Positions 9,151-18,438 are shown, numbered from the stretch's first letter. The stretch is 64,000 nt of DNA from PNNG01 sp964577055 (GCA_964577055.1 CAZNWC010000011.1:1-64000), one strand, 5' to 3'. The notes: generated by a model not told the origin, from the letters alone. Made by a program: numbers and translations.

Positions 9151-9158
9151 CAAAAATA
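9151..9158 (-). promoter_or_regulatory. -7 element four bases before the HEPN start codon
   Basis: The minus strand reads TATTTTTG, then AAAT, then ATG at 9146. If the usual distance from the -7 element to +1 holds, transcription starts at or next to the A of ATG. Confidence 0.55.
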
Positions 9159-9272
9159 GCGAAAAATGCGGTGACGAATCATGAAGATTGTATGGCAAGC
9201 AACGCTTGACACTGCTGTAAAACTGCCGGCCAATGTGATTGGAGGGTTTGCCTTCTGCCTTTGAAAAGCCTT

Positions 9273-11702
9273 CTAGAAGTCGATGATGATACCAATGGTT
9301 GGCAGGCGTGTGCCAGCTGTATTCGGTATTTCATCGGCCTGATAACGGGTAGGGTCGTTCGGGTCAACCAAGGGTGCACCAGTCACCGGATCAATTTTGG
9401 CAACAATGAAAGGATTGAGCACCGTTTGCTGGTTCAATAAATTCTGTACATCCACATAGAAGTTGAACGCCCACTTCTCGAAATTCCACTTTTTATCAAC
9501 GCGTATATCAAGCTGCTGGGTAGGTCCACCGCGTTGGGTATTGAGGTTGGCAAAATCAAATACAGGGCGTTGCTGCACATCCCACACTGCACGCGTTAAG
9601 GTCAAAGTGGGGTCGTAGGGTGTGATGGGTGCACCACCAACGTAGCGGTAACGCACACCCAATTCCCAGTTTTTCTTGAATATTTTTCCGCCGGTGAGGG
9701 TAAAAATATTGCGATTATCCCATGCCGAAGGAATAAACTCTCCTGCGGCATTCTGAAATTCTGAACGCACCCATGTATACGAGAAAATACCATAGAAGCC
9801 TTTGTTGAGTTTTTGTTGGGCCAAATATTCAAGGCCATACGATCGGCCATTGTTGGTGCTGGTGGCAGGTGCATTGCCAATCACCCCAAAATCGCTTCCC
9901 AAATTCGCCAGGCTCACACCCTGGTCGAGCAAGAAGGGATACTGAAAATAGTTCTTGTAAAAGCCTTCAAAGGTGCTTCGGAAATTCTTGGTGCCAAAAT
10001 ATTCAAAGCCGGCTACGTAGTGGTCAACACCAATGTATTTCACCCCATTGTCGCGGTTCACCAAATTACCTGCATTGTCGCGGAAACCAAGGACTGTATA
10101 TGCAGGCAATTGGTAGTAGCGACCAACATTGGTATTAAAGCTGAGTTTTGGCGCAAAGTTGTAAGAGAGCGAAAAGCGCGGCGAAAATTGGTCGAGCGGA
10201 TTGCGCATGCTCTCGGCAAAGTTGTTGCCATCGATACGCAAACCGGCACTCAAAACGAGTATTTCTCCAAAAAAGCCTTTCGATACCTGGCCAAAAAAGC
10301 CATAACGGGTTAAAAACAGCTCGTTGCTAAAATTGCGGTTTACAATAGTGCTTCCCACCAGATCATTGGTATTGTTCTCTACAAAATAGCGCGCCCGGTC
10401 GATGTTTACCCCATAATTGATTTTCCATCCTTCCTCTGTACGGATGTTGTTCTCGTAGCGGAAACGGTTTTCACTTTCCTGGCTCTTGAAATCCTGAAGC
10501 TTGAGCTTGCTTTCGTCGTTGTCTTGGTACTTGAAGCTGACGTTGTTGAGCATGTTTCTGCTCAATACAAAGGTGTGATAACCGTTTTTGCGGTACCGTT
10601 TGTACACCAAACCATTGGTGTAGTTCCACTGCGTATTCACCGGCAAATTTCCCAAAATATAGCGCTGCTGCTTCACCAATTGGCTGTCGACATTGGGGTT
10701 GATGGCTGGGTCGTAGCTCAAATTGAGTCCGGTGTTCAAGGCAAACTGGTCGATGGCGCCCAGGCCAACGAAGTACACCTCGTTTTGGTTATCGATTTTG
10801 TACTTCACTTTGCCTTGAAAACCGTTAAAAGTGGGCAAAAAGGGCAATCCAATGGCATTGAACAAAAACTGCAAATAACTGCGACGTGCTGAAACCACAT
10901 AGGATATCTTTTCATTGATGGGGCCTTCGGCAATGAGGCCGATGTCGCTTGCCCCTACAATGCCTCTGAAAGCGGCTTTGTCGGTACGTGGGTCCTTTTG
11001 CTTGAACTCAAATACCGAGCTCAAGGTATTTCCCCTGTTCGAGGGGAAGGCGCCAGAGTAAAAGTCCACCTCTCGGATCATGTCTACGTTGATGATGCCC
11101 ACTGGTCCGCCCGAGCTGCCCTGGGTGGCAAAATGGTTGATGGTTGGTACTTCCACGCCATCGAGGTAAAAGCGGTTTTCGTTGGGCGCACCGCCGCGAA
11201 TGATAATGTCGTTACGGAAACTGGCGCCACTCGATACGCCCGGTAAACTCTGAATGGCGCGTGAAATATCTCGGTTACCACCCGGGTTTCGTTGGATTTC
11301 GGCCACGCCAATGGTGCGCAGTGAAACTGGACTCTCCTCGGTTCGGGTAAAGGCCGATGCTTGTACTTCCACTGCTTGCAAACTGCGGGCATCCTCTTCT
11401 ATTTCAATGTTCACGATGGCGGGCCGCGAGTTCACCACTTGGATTTCGAAAACCGTTTGTGTTTTGAAACCCAAATAACTCACCTGCACATTGTAAAAAC
11501 CCGGCTTGAGGTTTTTGATGCTGTATTTGCCATCGATGTCGGTGGTGGTACCAATGGTCGTGTTTTGCAGCACCACGTTGGCAAAAGGAATGGCCTCGTT
11601 GGTGTTTTTATTCTTCACCACCCCGCGTATTTCGCCGGTTTGGGCGAACGCCAGAAAGGGGAAAAGCAGCAGGAGCGCCAGCAGAAGATTATTTGCGCGC
11701 AT
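9273..11702 (-). CDS. TonB-dependent outer-membrane receptor
   Basis: A receptor of 809 aa from the ATG at 11702, which gives a good signal peptide (MRANNLLLALLLLFPFLAFAQ). The frame is open to 11744, but that would bury the signal peptide. Domains: a carboxypeptidase-regulatory-like domain (about 24-105, GEIRGVVKNKNTNEAIPFAN), a plug (about 115-240, with DIIIRGGAPNENRFYLDGVEV), then a 22-strand-type barrel ending in Phe (GIIIDF). The ligand is unknown. The start overlaps the end of crtW by 14 bp, so the genes are cotranscribed. It is a distant paralogue of the receptor at 453-2927; no SusD gene is adjacent. Confidence 0.92.
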   Translation of the reverse strand: MRANNLLLALLLLFPFLAFAQTGEIRGVVKNKNTNEAIPFANVVLQNTTIGTTTDIDGKYSIKNLKPGFYNVQVSYLGFKTQTVFEIQVVNSRPAIVNIEIEEDARSLQAVEVQASAFTRTEESPVSLRTIGVAEIQRNPGGNRDISRAIQSLPGVSSGASFRNDIIIRGGAPNENRFYLDGVEVPTINHFATQGSSGGPVGIINVDMIREVDFYSGAFPSNRGNTLSSVFEFKQKDPRTDKAAFRGIVGASDIGLIAEGPINEKISYVVSARRSYLQFLFNAIGLPFLPTFNGFQGKVKYKIDNQNEVYFVGLGAIDQFALNTGLNLSYDPAINPNVDSQLVKQQRYILGNLPVNTQWNYTNGLVYKRYRKNGYHTFVLSRNMLNNVSFKYQDNDESKLKLQDFKSQESENRFRYENNIRTEEGWKINYGVNIDRARYFVENNTNDLVGSTIVNRNFSNELFLTRYGFFGQVSKGFFGEILVLSAGLRIDGNNFAESMRNPLDQFSPRFSLSYNFAPKLSFNTNVGRYYQLPAYTVLGFRDNAGNLVNRDNGVKYIGVDHYVAGFEYFGTKNFRSTFEGFYKNYFQYPFLLDQGVSLANLGSDFGVIGNAPATSTNNGRSYGLEYLAQQKLNKGFYGIFSYTWVRSEFQNAAGEFIPSAWDNRNIFTLTGGKIFKKNWELGVRYRYVGGAPITPYDPTLTLTRAVWDVQQRPVFDFANLNTQRGGPTQQLDIRVDKKWNFEKWAFNFYVDVQNLLNQQTVLNPFIVAKIDPVTGAPLVDPNDPTRYQADEIPNTAGTRLPTIGIIIDF

Positions 11703-12402
11703 AAAGGAGCCACCAGGGCGTACCTGGTGCATCGTGATGTTCATAATGATAACCGAAAAAGTAACAACTTATAAAAGCCCAAAGATGGTTTTTGCTTTGT
11801 GACCGGGCGCGGTGCGGATTTTCAGCCGCATGTTCGCCCCGGTGTGGTAGGTAGGTGCCGAAATAGAACAACTGTAGCATGCTCAAAACCGAAGGCACAA
11901 TGTAAAACAGCACCAAATTGATTTCTGGAATCCACAACTTGGCGATGTTGTGGATGATGGCCATGCCCACAATTTGGTACCAGCGCACATAGGTTTTTAC
12001 AAATTTGAAAAACCAGAGCCAAAAGGGCGGTGGACCGTAGTCGGGATCATCGGCTGTGCCGGCAAAACGGTGGTGCTCGTGGTGTTTGGGCAACATGCGT
12101 TTCCAGCTGTTGAGGGCAAAAACAGCCAAACAAATGGCCCCAATGAGGTTGTTGATGCGCCTGTTGGCAGATATGGTGCCGTGCATGGCATCGTGGGCGG
12201 TGATGAACAAGCCGGTAAAAAGATGTGTTTGCAGCAAAATCAGCAGTACCAATACCGGCTCAAATCCATTGACCTCCAGGTTTAAGTTAAAGACCAACAA
12301 AGCAACCCAGAGCCCCATGATGAGCAAGGCAATTGCTACCCCTTTGCCACTGGCAATTTGCTGGCGGATGTACGAAGAAGATAGGGTAATACTATGCGAC
12401 AT
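11689..12402 (-). CDS. crtW: Beta-carotene ketolase (CrtW-type)
   Basis: A 237-aa integral-membrane diiron enzyme of the fatty-acid desaturase superfamily. CrtW adds keto groups to the beta-ionone rings of carotenoids, giving echinenone, canthaxanthin or, from zeaxanthin, astaxanthin. Seen here: the histidine boxes HDAMH (about 69-73), HHEHH (about 106-110) and YHYEHH near the C-terminus, plus the CrtW-like FYFGTYLPHR and NPHRARS that separate it from general desaturases. Four hydrophobic helices surround the boxes. No other carotenoid gene (crtB, crtI, crtY, crtZ) lies in the window. It heads an operon with a TonB receptor; a -7 element at 12414-12421 precedes it. Confidence 0.88.
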   Translation of the reverse strand: MSHSITLSSSYIRQQIASGKGVAIALLIMGLWVALLVFNLNLEVNGFEPVLVLLILLQTHLFTGLFITAHDAMHGTISANRRINNLIGAICLAVFALNSWKRMLPKHHEHHRFAGTADDPDYGPPPFWLWFFKFVKTYVRWYQIVGMAIIHNIAKLWIPEINLVLFYIVPSVLSMLQLFYFGTYLPHRGEHAAENPHRARSQSKNHLWAFISCYFFGYHYEHHDAPGTPWWLLYARK

Positions 12403-12413
12403 GCTGCTAAGAA

Positions 12414-12421
12414 CAAATCTA
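12414..12421 (-). promoter_or_regulatory. -7 promoter element of crtW
   Basis: The minus strand reads TAGATTTG (TAnnTTTG), 11 bases before the crtW ATG, giving a very short leader. Confidence 0.5.
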
Positions 12422-12501
12422 CAACAGCGGCTTTGATGGAATGTTTATGATGTATGTGAAAATATTTAATATTTCTAACACCCATCGTCCACCGCTATGC
12501 G

Positions 12502-13071
12502 CTATTTCAGCTGCTTTACGATTTTTGGGCTATCGGGTTTGGTTGTGGGCAAATAATAATCAACCAATTCACCATTTTCGTTCACCAGGTATTTCTGGAA
12601 ATTCCACCAAATGCGGCTCGACTTTTTGCCGTTCAGCTTCTTTTCGGTCAGCCATTTGAAAACAGGGTGTTTGTCGCTGCCCTTGGTGGTGCTCTTTTCG
12701 AGCATCAAAAAATCAACGCCGTAATTGCGCTGACAAAAAGCGCCAATTTCTTCCCCTTCGCGGGGCTCTTGGCTGGCAAAGTCGTTGGTAGGAATGCCCA
12801 CTACCACCAATTCATCTCCATATGCTTCATGCAGGGCTTGCAAGCCCTCCAATTGAGGGGTAAAACCACAGGCCGTGGCGGTGTTCACCAATAGTACTTT
12901 TTTGCCTTTGAATTGCTTAAAATCAACCGTTTTCCCTTCCAAGGTACGTGCCTGGAGCTTATAAAAATCTGTTTCCTTTTCCATATTCGATTTTGCATCA
13001 TCAGCCACTAGGCTACAAGCGCCGAACAAAAAGCAACCCAAAATGAAAGCCCCTTTTCTGATGAAATGCAT
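12502..13071 (-). CDS. Glutathione peroxidase-family lipoprotein
   Basis: A thiol peroxidase of the glutathione peroxidase fold, 189 aa from the ATG at 13071 (a GTG at 13095 is also open). The N-terminus is a lipoprotein signal: basic residues, a hydrophobic core and the lipobox LFGAC. The enzyme is therefore probably anchored in the envelope, facing the periplasm. The peroxidatic cysteine is in LVNTATACGFTPQ. The Gln of SQEP and the Trp/Asn of IWWNFQKYLV complete the catalytic tetrad. Cys replaces Sec, so thioredoxin-like donors are more likely than glutathione. It stands alone between crtW and hppA, all on the minus strand. Confidence 0.9.
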   Translation of the reverse strand: MHFIRKGAFILGCFLFGACSLVADDAKSNMEKETDFYKLQARTLEGKTVDFKQFKGKKVLLVNTATACGFTPQLEGLQALHEAYGDELVVVGIPTNDFASQEPREGEEIGAFCQRNYGVDFLMLEKSTTKGSDKHPVFKWLTEKKLNGKKSSRIWWNFQKYLVNENGELVDYYLPTTKPDSPKIVKQLK

Positions 13072-13164
13072 ATGTTGTATAAAGGCGTTCAACACCCAAA
13101 AGGTTTAAACTTTTTCAACTTACCATAAATAAGGCATGGCCAAGCGGGCGTTGGACAAAATAAA

Positions 13165-13192
13165 ACCCGGGCAAACAAAAGCCTACCCGGGT
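13165..13192 (-). terminator. Possible terminator after hppA
   Basis: An inverted repeat ACCCGGG (13165-13171) and CCCGGGT (13186-13192) lies 23 bp past the hppA stop. On the minus strand it is followed by the T-rich run TTTATTTTG. Confidence 0.5.
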
Positions 13193-13214
13193 ATACCAAA
13201 AGGATGTAAGTGCT

Positions 13215-15572
13215 TTACTCAGCAGCCGATTCTGCGGCTTCTGAGGTGCCTTCGGCAGTTTCTGCCTCCATGGCTTCCATTGACTCAGCTGCAGCAGCAT
13301 CGCCCTCGGCAGCATTGAGTTCAGTGGACGCTTCTTCAAGCATTTCTACTTGGGCAGCTGGCGCAGGCAAAGTGTTCATGCCTTGAACGTCCATGATCAA
13401 CGGAGCGATTACAAGAGCAACCACCGAAATCAACTTGAGGAGGATGTTCAACGAAGGACCTGAAGTGTCTTTAAATGGATCACCCACGGTATCACCTACT
13501 ACGGCAGCCTTGTGGGGCTCCGATTTTTTATAATACTTCTGACCGTTGATCATCACACCTTCTTCGAACATTTTCTTGGCATTGTCCCATGCGCCACCAG
13601 CGTTCGACTGGAAAATGGCCATCAACACACCTGAAGCGGTTACACCAGCGAGCAAACCACCCAAAGCTTCGGCGCCCAAGGTGAAGCCTACGAGTACAGG
13701 GGCAACTACCGCCAACAAACCTGGCAATACCATCTCTTTGATGGCCGCTGCGGTTGAAATTTCAACGCACTTGCCATATTCAGCAACGCCGTCGGCAGCG
13801 AGAAAAGTATTTTCGTCTTCTGCAGTCCATTCGCTTCTGTCTTTATCGCCATTTCTGCGCATTACTTCTAATGCCGCCTTGAGGGCAGGAATTTCTGCAA
13901 ACTGACGGCGAACTTCGGTGATCATGGCCATGGCGGCACGACCCACCGCACCCATGGCCATGGCCGAGAATACGAAAGGCAACATCGAACCCACCAACAT
14001 GCTGGCCATCACATCGGCTTTCGACAAGTCAATGGTCTTGATTTGCGCAGAGGTCATAAAGGCACCAAACAATGCGAGGGCAGTTAAAGCAGCCGACGCA
14101 ATGGCAAAGCCTTTGCCAATGGCAGCCGTAGTGTTCCCTACTGCATCCAATTTGTCGGTACGCTGACGAACTTCTTTGGGCAATTCACTCATTTCGGCAA
14201 TACCACCGGCATTGTCGGAAATAGGGCCGTAAGCGTCAACTGCCAACTGAATACCTGTGTTGGCGAGCATGCCTACCGCAGCAATGGCGATACCATACAA
14301 ACCACCGAAGTGGAAAGCACCGATGATGCTCGCAGCAATCAAAAGGATAGGAATAGCAGTACTCATCATACCAACGCCCAAACCGGCGATGATGTTGGTA
14401 GCAGCACCGGTCGACGACTGGTTTACAATAGACATTACAGGCTTCTTGCCAGTTCCAGTGTAGTATTCAGTGATCAAACCCACCAACAAACCGGCAACCA
14501 AACCAATTACGGTAGCAATAAAAATACCGGTAGATGTCATCTCGCGCTGAACGCCATAGAGCATATCGTTGAATACCCAGGTTTCGGGCAACATCCACTT
14601 GATGATGAAATAAGAAGCTACAATCATCAAACCAGCCGACAAAAATTCACCGGTATTAAGGGCTTTCTGCGGATCACCACCTTCTTTCACCTTTACGAAG
14701 AAAGTACCGAGGATTGACATGATGATGCCTACCGCTGCCAAAACCAATGGCAACAATACGCCTGAAAGACCATTGAAAGCATCTTGGAAACCAGGAGCCA
14801 TGAAGGCAGCACCCAATACCATGGTACCAATGATGGAACCTACATATGACTCAAAAAGGTCGGCACCCATACCAGCTACGTCACCCACGTTATCACCTAC
14901 GTTGTCGGCAATGGTAGCAGGGTTCAGCGGGTGGTCTTCGGGAATACCGGCTTCTACTTTACCAACCAAGTCGGCACCTACGTCGGCGGCCTTCGTATAA
15001 ATACCACCACCTACACGGGCGAAAAGAGCAATTGAAGAGGCTCCAAAAGAGAAACCGGTGATGATGGTGATAACACGGTTGAGATTTTCAGCAGTGTCGG
15101 TGCCAAACATATGGCTGTAAATAATGAAGAGCGAACCCAAACCGAGTACACCCAAACCAACCACACCCAAGCCCATTACCGAACCACCCGTGAAGGCAAT
15201 TTCGAGGGCTTTGCCCAAACTGGTACGGGCGGCATTGGCGGTGCGTACATTGGCTTTGGTAGCTACCTGCATGCCAATGAAACCAGCCAAAGCCGAGCAA
15301 AGGGCACCAATCACAAACGACAATCCCACCAATGGCGAAGAGTTTTCGTTGTTGTTGGCAACTGCCAGCAAAATAGCCACAGCAGCTACGAAAATGGCCA
15401 AAACACGGTACTCAGCTTTCAAGAAAGCCATGGCACCTTCGGCAATGTGGCCGGCAATTTTTTTCATTTTGTCGGTGCCAGCATCCTGCTTCGACACCCA
15501 ACGCGACCGGAAGAACGTGAACAATAGGCCCACGACACCGATAACGGGAATGATGTAAATAATTGAACTCAT
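13215..15572 (-). CDS. hppA: K+-dependent membrane pyrophosphatase (ion pump)
   Basis: A 785-aa integral-membrane pyrophosphatase that couples hydrolysis of PPi to export of H+ and/or Na+. Some 15-16 transmembrane segments are visible. The substrate motifs include DVGADLVGKVE, DNVGDNVGDVAGMGADLFES and, near the C-terminus, GDTVGDPFKDTSGPS. The sequence GNTTAAIGKGF (about residues 479-489) has Ala where K+-independent enzymes have Lys, marking the K+-dependent class. Whether it pumps H+, Na+ or both cannot be decided by eye. Odd: after the last membrane segment there is an added tail of about 50 residues rich in Glu and Ala. A full promoter lies upstream (15602-15631). Confidence 0.95.
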   Translation of the reverse strand: MSSIIYIIPVIGVVGLLFTFFRSRWVSKQDAGTDKMKKIAGHIAEGAMAFLKAEYRVLAIFVAAVAILLAVANNNENSSPLVGLSFVIGALCSALAGFIGMQVATKANVRTANAARTSLGKALEIAFTGGSVMGLGVVGLGVLGLGSLFIIYSHMFGTDTAENLNRVITIITGFSFGASSIALFARVGGGIYTKAADVGADLVGKVEAGIPEDHPLNPATIADNVGDNVGDVAGMGADLFESYVGSIIGTMVLGAAFMAPGFQDAFNGLSGVLLPLVLAAVGIIMSILGTFFVKVKEGGDPQKALNTGEFLSAGLMIVASYFIIKWMLPETWVFNDMLYGVQREMTSTGIFIATVIGLVAGLLVGLITEYYTGTGKKPVMSIVNQSSTGAATNIIAGLGVGMMSTAIPILLIAASIIGAFHFGGLYGIAIAAVGMLANTGIQLAVDAYGPISDNAGGIAEMSELPKEVRQRTDKLDAVGNTTAAIGKGFAIASAALTALALFGAFMTSAQIKTIDLSKADVMASMLVGSMLPFVFSAMAMGAVGRAAMAMITEVRRQFAEIPALKAALEVMRRNGDKDRSEWTAEDENTFLAADGVAEYGKCVEISTAAAIKEMVLPGLLAVVAPVLVGFTLGAEALGGLLAGVTASGVLMAIFQSNAGGAWDNAKKMFEEGVMINGQKYYKKSEPHKAAVVGDTVGDPFKDTSGPSLNILLKLISVVALVIAPLIMDVQGMNTLPAPAAQVEMLEEASTELNAAEGDAAAAESMEAMEAETAEGTSEAAESAAE

Positions 15573-15601
15573 TACACTTATCGTTAATATTTAAAACTCC
15601 G

Positions 15602-15631
15602 CAAAGATAGAATATCGACCGACTTCCCAAA
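15602..15631 (-). promoter_or_regulatory. hppA promoter
   Basis: The minus strand carries TTTG (15628-15631), an 18-bp spacer and TATCTTTG (15602-15609). This is a complete match to the Bacteroidota housekeeping consensus, ending 29 bases before the hppA ATG. Confidence 0.75.
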
Positions 15632-15756
15632 CATTAACGAAAAATGAATTTAGAAGTCGTTCAGGCCACTCCATGCAACACAATATGCCAGACAGTAAAT
15701 CAAAATAAGGCAGCAACCAAGCAGGAGCACTACTCTATTCCACCCATGCATTTGCC

Positions 15757-16437
15757 CTACTCTGCTGCCCCGAAATTCTGCGTTACCAGTACCATGGGTA
15801 AGCTGCGGTATTTGAACGGATCTTCCTCAATGGAGGTACCACAGCCCATGAACCGGAAATCTTTGTGCATGATATTGGCCTTGTGCTCGGGCGATTTCAT
15901 CCACAATTTAACCGCTGCCCGTCCGAAATCAGCGTAGGTCAGCACTTTGAGCGGCTTGCCATTCAATTGCAAAAAACGATAAGTACCGTCGTCGTTTTTT
16001 TCAACATCGTATTCTCCCTCAGCGCCAGTTTTATAAGGGGGCATTTCCAGGATGTTTTCGCCAGTCATGTTAAACTCACCACCTTGATTACTAATCCGTT
16101 GTGCCGGTTCACGGTTCTCTTTGTCGGTTTTGTTGGTATGACTGAAAAATCGTTTTACCCGCATTTCGTCGCTGTGAAATATGGCGGCTTTTTCGAGACT
16201 TTCGTCATAGGCCAAAGGCGGCAATTTCCGCTTGATTCGGGCTTCGTTGGCAGCAAAAAAAATGGCCGCATTCAACAGGGCGTAATTGGGCTGTTCTACA
16301 TCTATGTGTTGCTGAGCAGCCGGTGTATTGAAAAAACTATCGGCCGAAAGGGTTTCGTACCATGATTTGTCAAAGTCTTGGGCAAAGATTGGCGCAGCAC
16401 ACACCAAAAAGAATACAAATAGCGGCAAGGTTCTCAT
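15757..16437 (-). CDS. Secreted CAP (SCP/PR1)-domain protein
   Basis: A 226-aa exported protein. A signal peptide (residues 1-19, ending IFAQ) is followed by a CAP domain of about 160 aa. Conserved pieces: LNAAIFFAANEARIKRKLPPLAYDESLEKAA split by the usual helix, HSDEM, TGENIL, SPEHKANIM and VTQNFG. The CAP His and Glu pairs are present in HSDEM/GENIL and SPEHKANI/MVLVTQNFG. Bacterial CAP proteins have no firmly assigned enzymatic role; some bind lipids or act in the envelope. The ATG overlaps the glsB stop by 4 bp, placing this gene in the glycine-lipid operon. Confidence 0.87.
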   Translation of the reverse strand: MRTLPLFVFFLVCAAPIFAQDFDKSWYETLSADSFFNTPAAQQHIDVEQPNYALLNAAIFFAANEARIKRKLPPLAYDESLEKAAIFHSDEMRVKRFFSHTNKTDKENREPAQRISNQGGEFNMTGENILEMPPYKTGAEGEYDVEKNDDGTYRFLQLNGKPLKVLTYADFGRAAVKLWMKSPEHKANIMHKDFRFMGCGTSIEEDPFKYRSLPMVLVTQNFGAAE

Positions 16438-17393
16438 AAAGTTGCTTTTTCAAAATGACGATCGCGGGCAAAAGTGTCGATGTGCCTTGATTTTTTTTCC
16501 TCGTATATATCAGCAATGGTCACCAAAATACCGGTTTCTTCAACAGCACCGAATTCATCGTTTAAGGCCGTGCCGAAGTTTTTCATGCTGGGCGACAAAC
16601 CCATGTAGGTATTGATCAATGGCGGTACAATTTCGCCCTTGCCCCGTACAAAAGTGTTGAGCACCTTAAATCCGTCTTTATATTCTAAATCATCAAGTTG
16701 GCCGTCGAACTGACCAACATTGGTTTCGTAGCCCAAGCGCAAATCGGCATGCGGACGCACCAGCTCCTCAGGGTCAGGAAAATAATGGTTCATGAAGTAG
16801 AGAATGAAGTCGCGGGCTTCACGGTCGAAATGCGGGTACATGGTCACCTTGCCAAAGAGGTACTTGATGTGCGGACGCAGCACTATCATGGCGCCCAGTC
16901 CGTCCCACAAATTATCGAGCGAAAACAATCCTTTGGTGCTGCCGGCAGCGGGCTGGTAATCGGGTTGCACGAATGAGCGACCCAATTCGATGGTCAGTGG
17001 CAGGTATTCATCCACAAACTTTTGGCTGAAACCAAAGAGATGTGCTGTTGACAAATTGATATGTCCTTCCGCGTCGCGGTGGGCTGAACTGCATTCAATC
17101 AAGCGGTAACCAGCTACAATTTCCTGCGTTTCTAGGTCCCAAACAATCAGCTGGTCGTAGCAATCTTCGGAGGTGTCGTTTGCATCCAAATCAACAGGCA
17201 AACCGGTACCCCCACCGGCCGCTCTAAAAGTCACTTCACGCAACCGCCCTATCTCTTGCAATACATTGGGTGCGTTGTGGTAATTGACCAGGTAAACCAG
17301 TTTGTTGCCTTTGTTGGTGTGCCGCAAAAAACGCTCTTGCGTTAATTCGTTGAGCAACAGCTGGCGGTCAACAGGAGCGATGATGTTTTGCAT
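16434..17393 (-). CDS. glsB: GNAT-type N-acyltransferase for glycine lipids (GlsB/OlsB-like)
   Basis: A 319-aa protein from the ATG at 17393 (MQNIIAPVDRQLLLNEL). It belongs to the OlsB/hemolysin-like GNAT family. GlsB transfers a 3-hydroxy-acyl group from acyl carrier protein to glycine, the first step of glycine lipid synthesis known in Bacteroides. The GNAT core is visible: EIGRLREVTFRAAGGGTG, YDQLIVWDLETQEIVAGYRL, and LGRSFVQPDYQP. The gene follows glsA, the second-step O-acyltransferase, on the same strand, which is the main argument for glycine rather than ornithine lipid. The gap to glsA is 222 bp. Cytosolic or peripheral membrane. Confidence 0.8.
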   Translation of the reverse strand: MQNIIAPVDRQLLLNELTQERFLRHTNKGNKLVYLVNYHNAPNVLQEIGRLREVTFRAAGGGTGLPVDLDANDTSEDCYDQLIVWDLETQEIVAGYRLIECSSAHRDAEGHINLSTAHLFGFSQKFVDEYLPLTIELGRSFVQPDYQPAAGSTKGLFSLDNLWDGLGAMIVLRPHIKYLFGKVTMYPHFDREARDFILYFMNHYFPDPEELVRPHADLRLGYETNVGQFDGQLDDLEYKDGFKVLNTFVRGKGEIVPPLINTYMGLSPSMKNFGTALNDEFGAVEETGILVTIADIYEEKKSRHIDTFARDRHFEKATL

Positions 17394-17615
17394 GTGGTCA
17401 AAAATGCTAAAAAGTGAGCGGCTGCACAATGGGTGTGAACAAGATTCTGAGGCGCTGCTTTTTTAAATACGGAGTTCACAGAGGACACGGAGAGAATAAT
17501 TAGGCCATCGCGGCCCATTGAAAAGTTGACCATCCGCCAAATCAGGGTAGTCTGAATTCCATGGCAGACCGCCATGAGGATCTTTCAGCAGAAAATCAAA
17601 GAAAACACACTGAAA

Positions 17616-18434
17616 TCAACCCGCCAGCTCGTACACCTGCTCCCGTACCCAGGCGGCCCAATCTTTGTCGGAACGCGATTTGTCGAAGGTCTGGTAAGGA
17701 ATGGGCTTGCCAAAAGTGATGACGATGGTTTGGTTGTGCTGGGCGAACATCTCGTCTACCAAATAAAACATCTCAAGGTTGGCCTTGATGCCCAACCATT
17801 TGCGGAAACGGGCCAAATTGTAGAAAAAAGGTCTGTTTTTACCAGCAATGTGCACAGGTACAACATCTTTTTGGTATTTGCGCGACTGGCTGATGAAGGT
17901 TTTCTTCCACTCCAAATCGGCAATACCGCCCGGCAGTTTGCGCGAAACGAGTCCGGCCGGGAACACCAAAAAAGCCTCCTCACTGCGCAGGCTTTTGTCA
18001 AGGGCAAGCAAGGAATCTCTCCCCTGCGCCCCATGTTTGTTCACGGGGATGAACAGCGGCAGCAGCTGCTTGATGTTCATCAGGATGTCGTTCACCAAAA
18101 AACGTAAATCGGTGCGTTTTTTCCCCAATTCGTGCATCAGTGCCAAGGCATCGAGTCCACCGAGAGGATGGTTAGCAGCGTAAATCACGCCCCCATCGAC
18201 CCGCATATTTTCGGCACCCTCCACCCTTATTTTCACACCAAAATGCTGGAGTACCTGCTCCACAAAATCCAAACCCTCGCGGTGACCATGCTGCTGCATG
18301 AAGGCATTGATGTCGTCTTCGTGCAAAATGCGGCGGATGTAGGCCAGTACAAAGTGCGGCAATACTTGCAGCAGGCGGGGATTCTTTTGGCGGATGACCT
18401 CGCGGATGTCGAGGTATTTGGCGGGAACGCTCAT
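17616..18434 (-). CDS. glsA: Lysophospholipid acyltransferase-like O-acyltransferase (GlsA-like)
   Basis: A 272-aa membrane-associated acyltransferase of the PlsC superfamily. In glycine lipid synthesis GlsA adds the second, ester-linked fatty acid to N-acyl glycine. Motifs: the acyltransferase His motif NHPLGGLD (about 94-101, H-x5-D instead of the usual H-x4-D), VNDILMNIKQLLPLFIPVN, and FPAGLVSRK with the substrate-binding EG-like block. An N-terminal region of about 70 residues precedes the catalytic part. It has its own promoter in the 35-bp gap after msbA, with the -7 element ending four bases before the ATG. Confidence 0.78.
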   Translation of the reverse strand: MSVPAKYLDIREVIRQKNPRLLQVLPHFVLAYIRRILHEDDINAFMQQHGHREGLDFVEQVLQHFGVKIRVEGAENMRVDGGVIYAANHPLGGLDALALMHELGKKRTDLRFLVNDILMNIKQLLPLFIPVNKHGAQGRDSLLALDKSLRSEEAFLVFPAGLVSRKLPGGIADLEWKKTFISQSRKYQKDVVPVHIAGKNRPFFYNLARFRKWLGIKANLEMFYLVDEMFAQHNQTIVITFGKPIPYQTFDKSRSDKDWAAWVREQVYELAG

Positions 18435-18438
18435 GCGG

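Noticed and set aside
453..11744. SusCD-type polysaccharide utilisation loci
   Set aside because: Neither TonB receptor has a SusD gene, glycoside hydrolase or regulator nearby.
17430..17615. Gene in the gap between glsA and glsB
   Set aside because: Only short frames; the text resembles dispersed CACAGAGGACACGGAG-like intergenic repeats, and no coding signal is seen.
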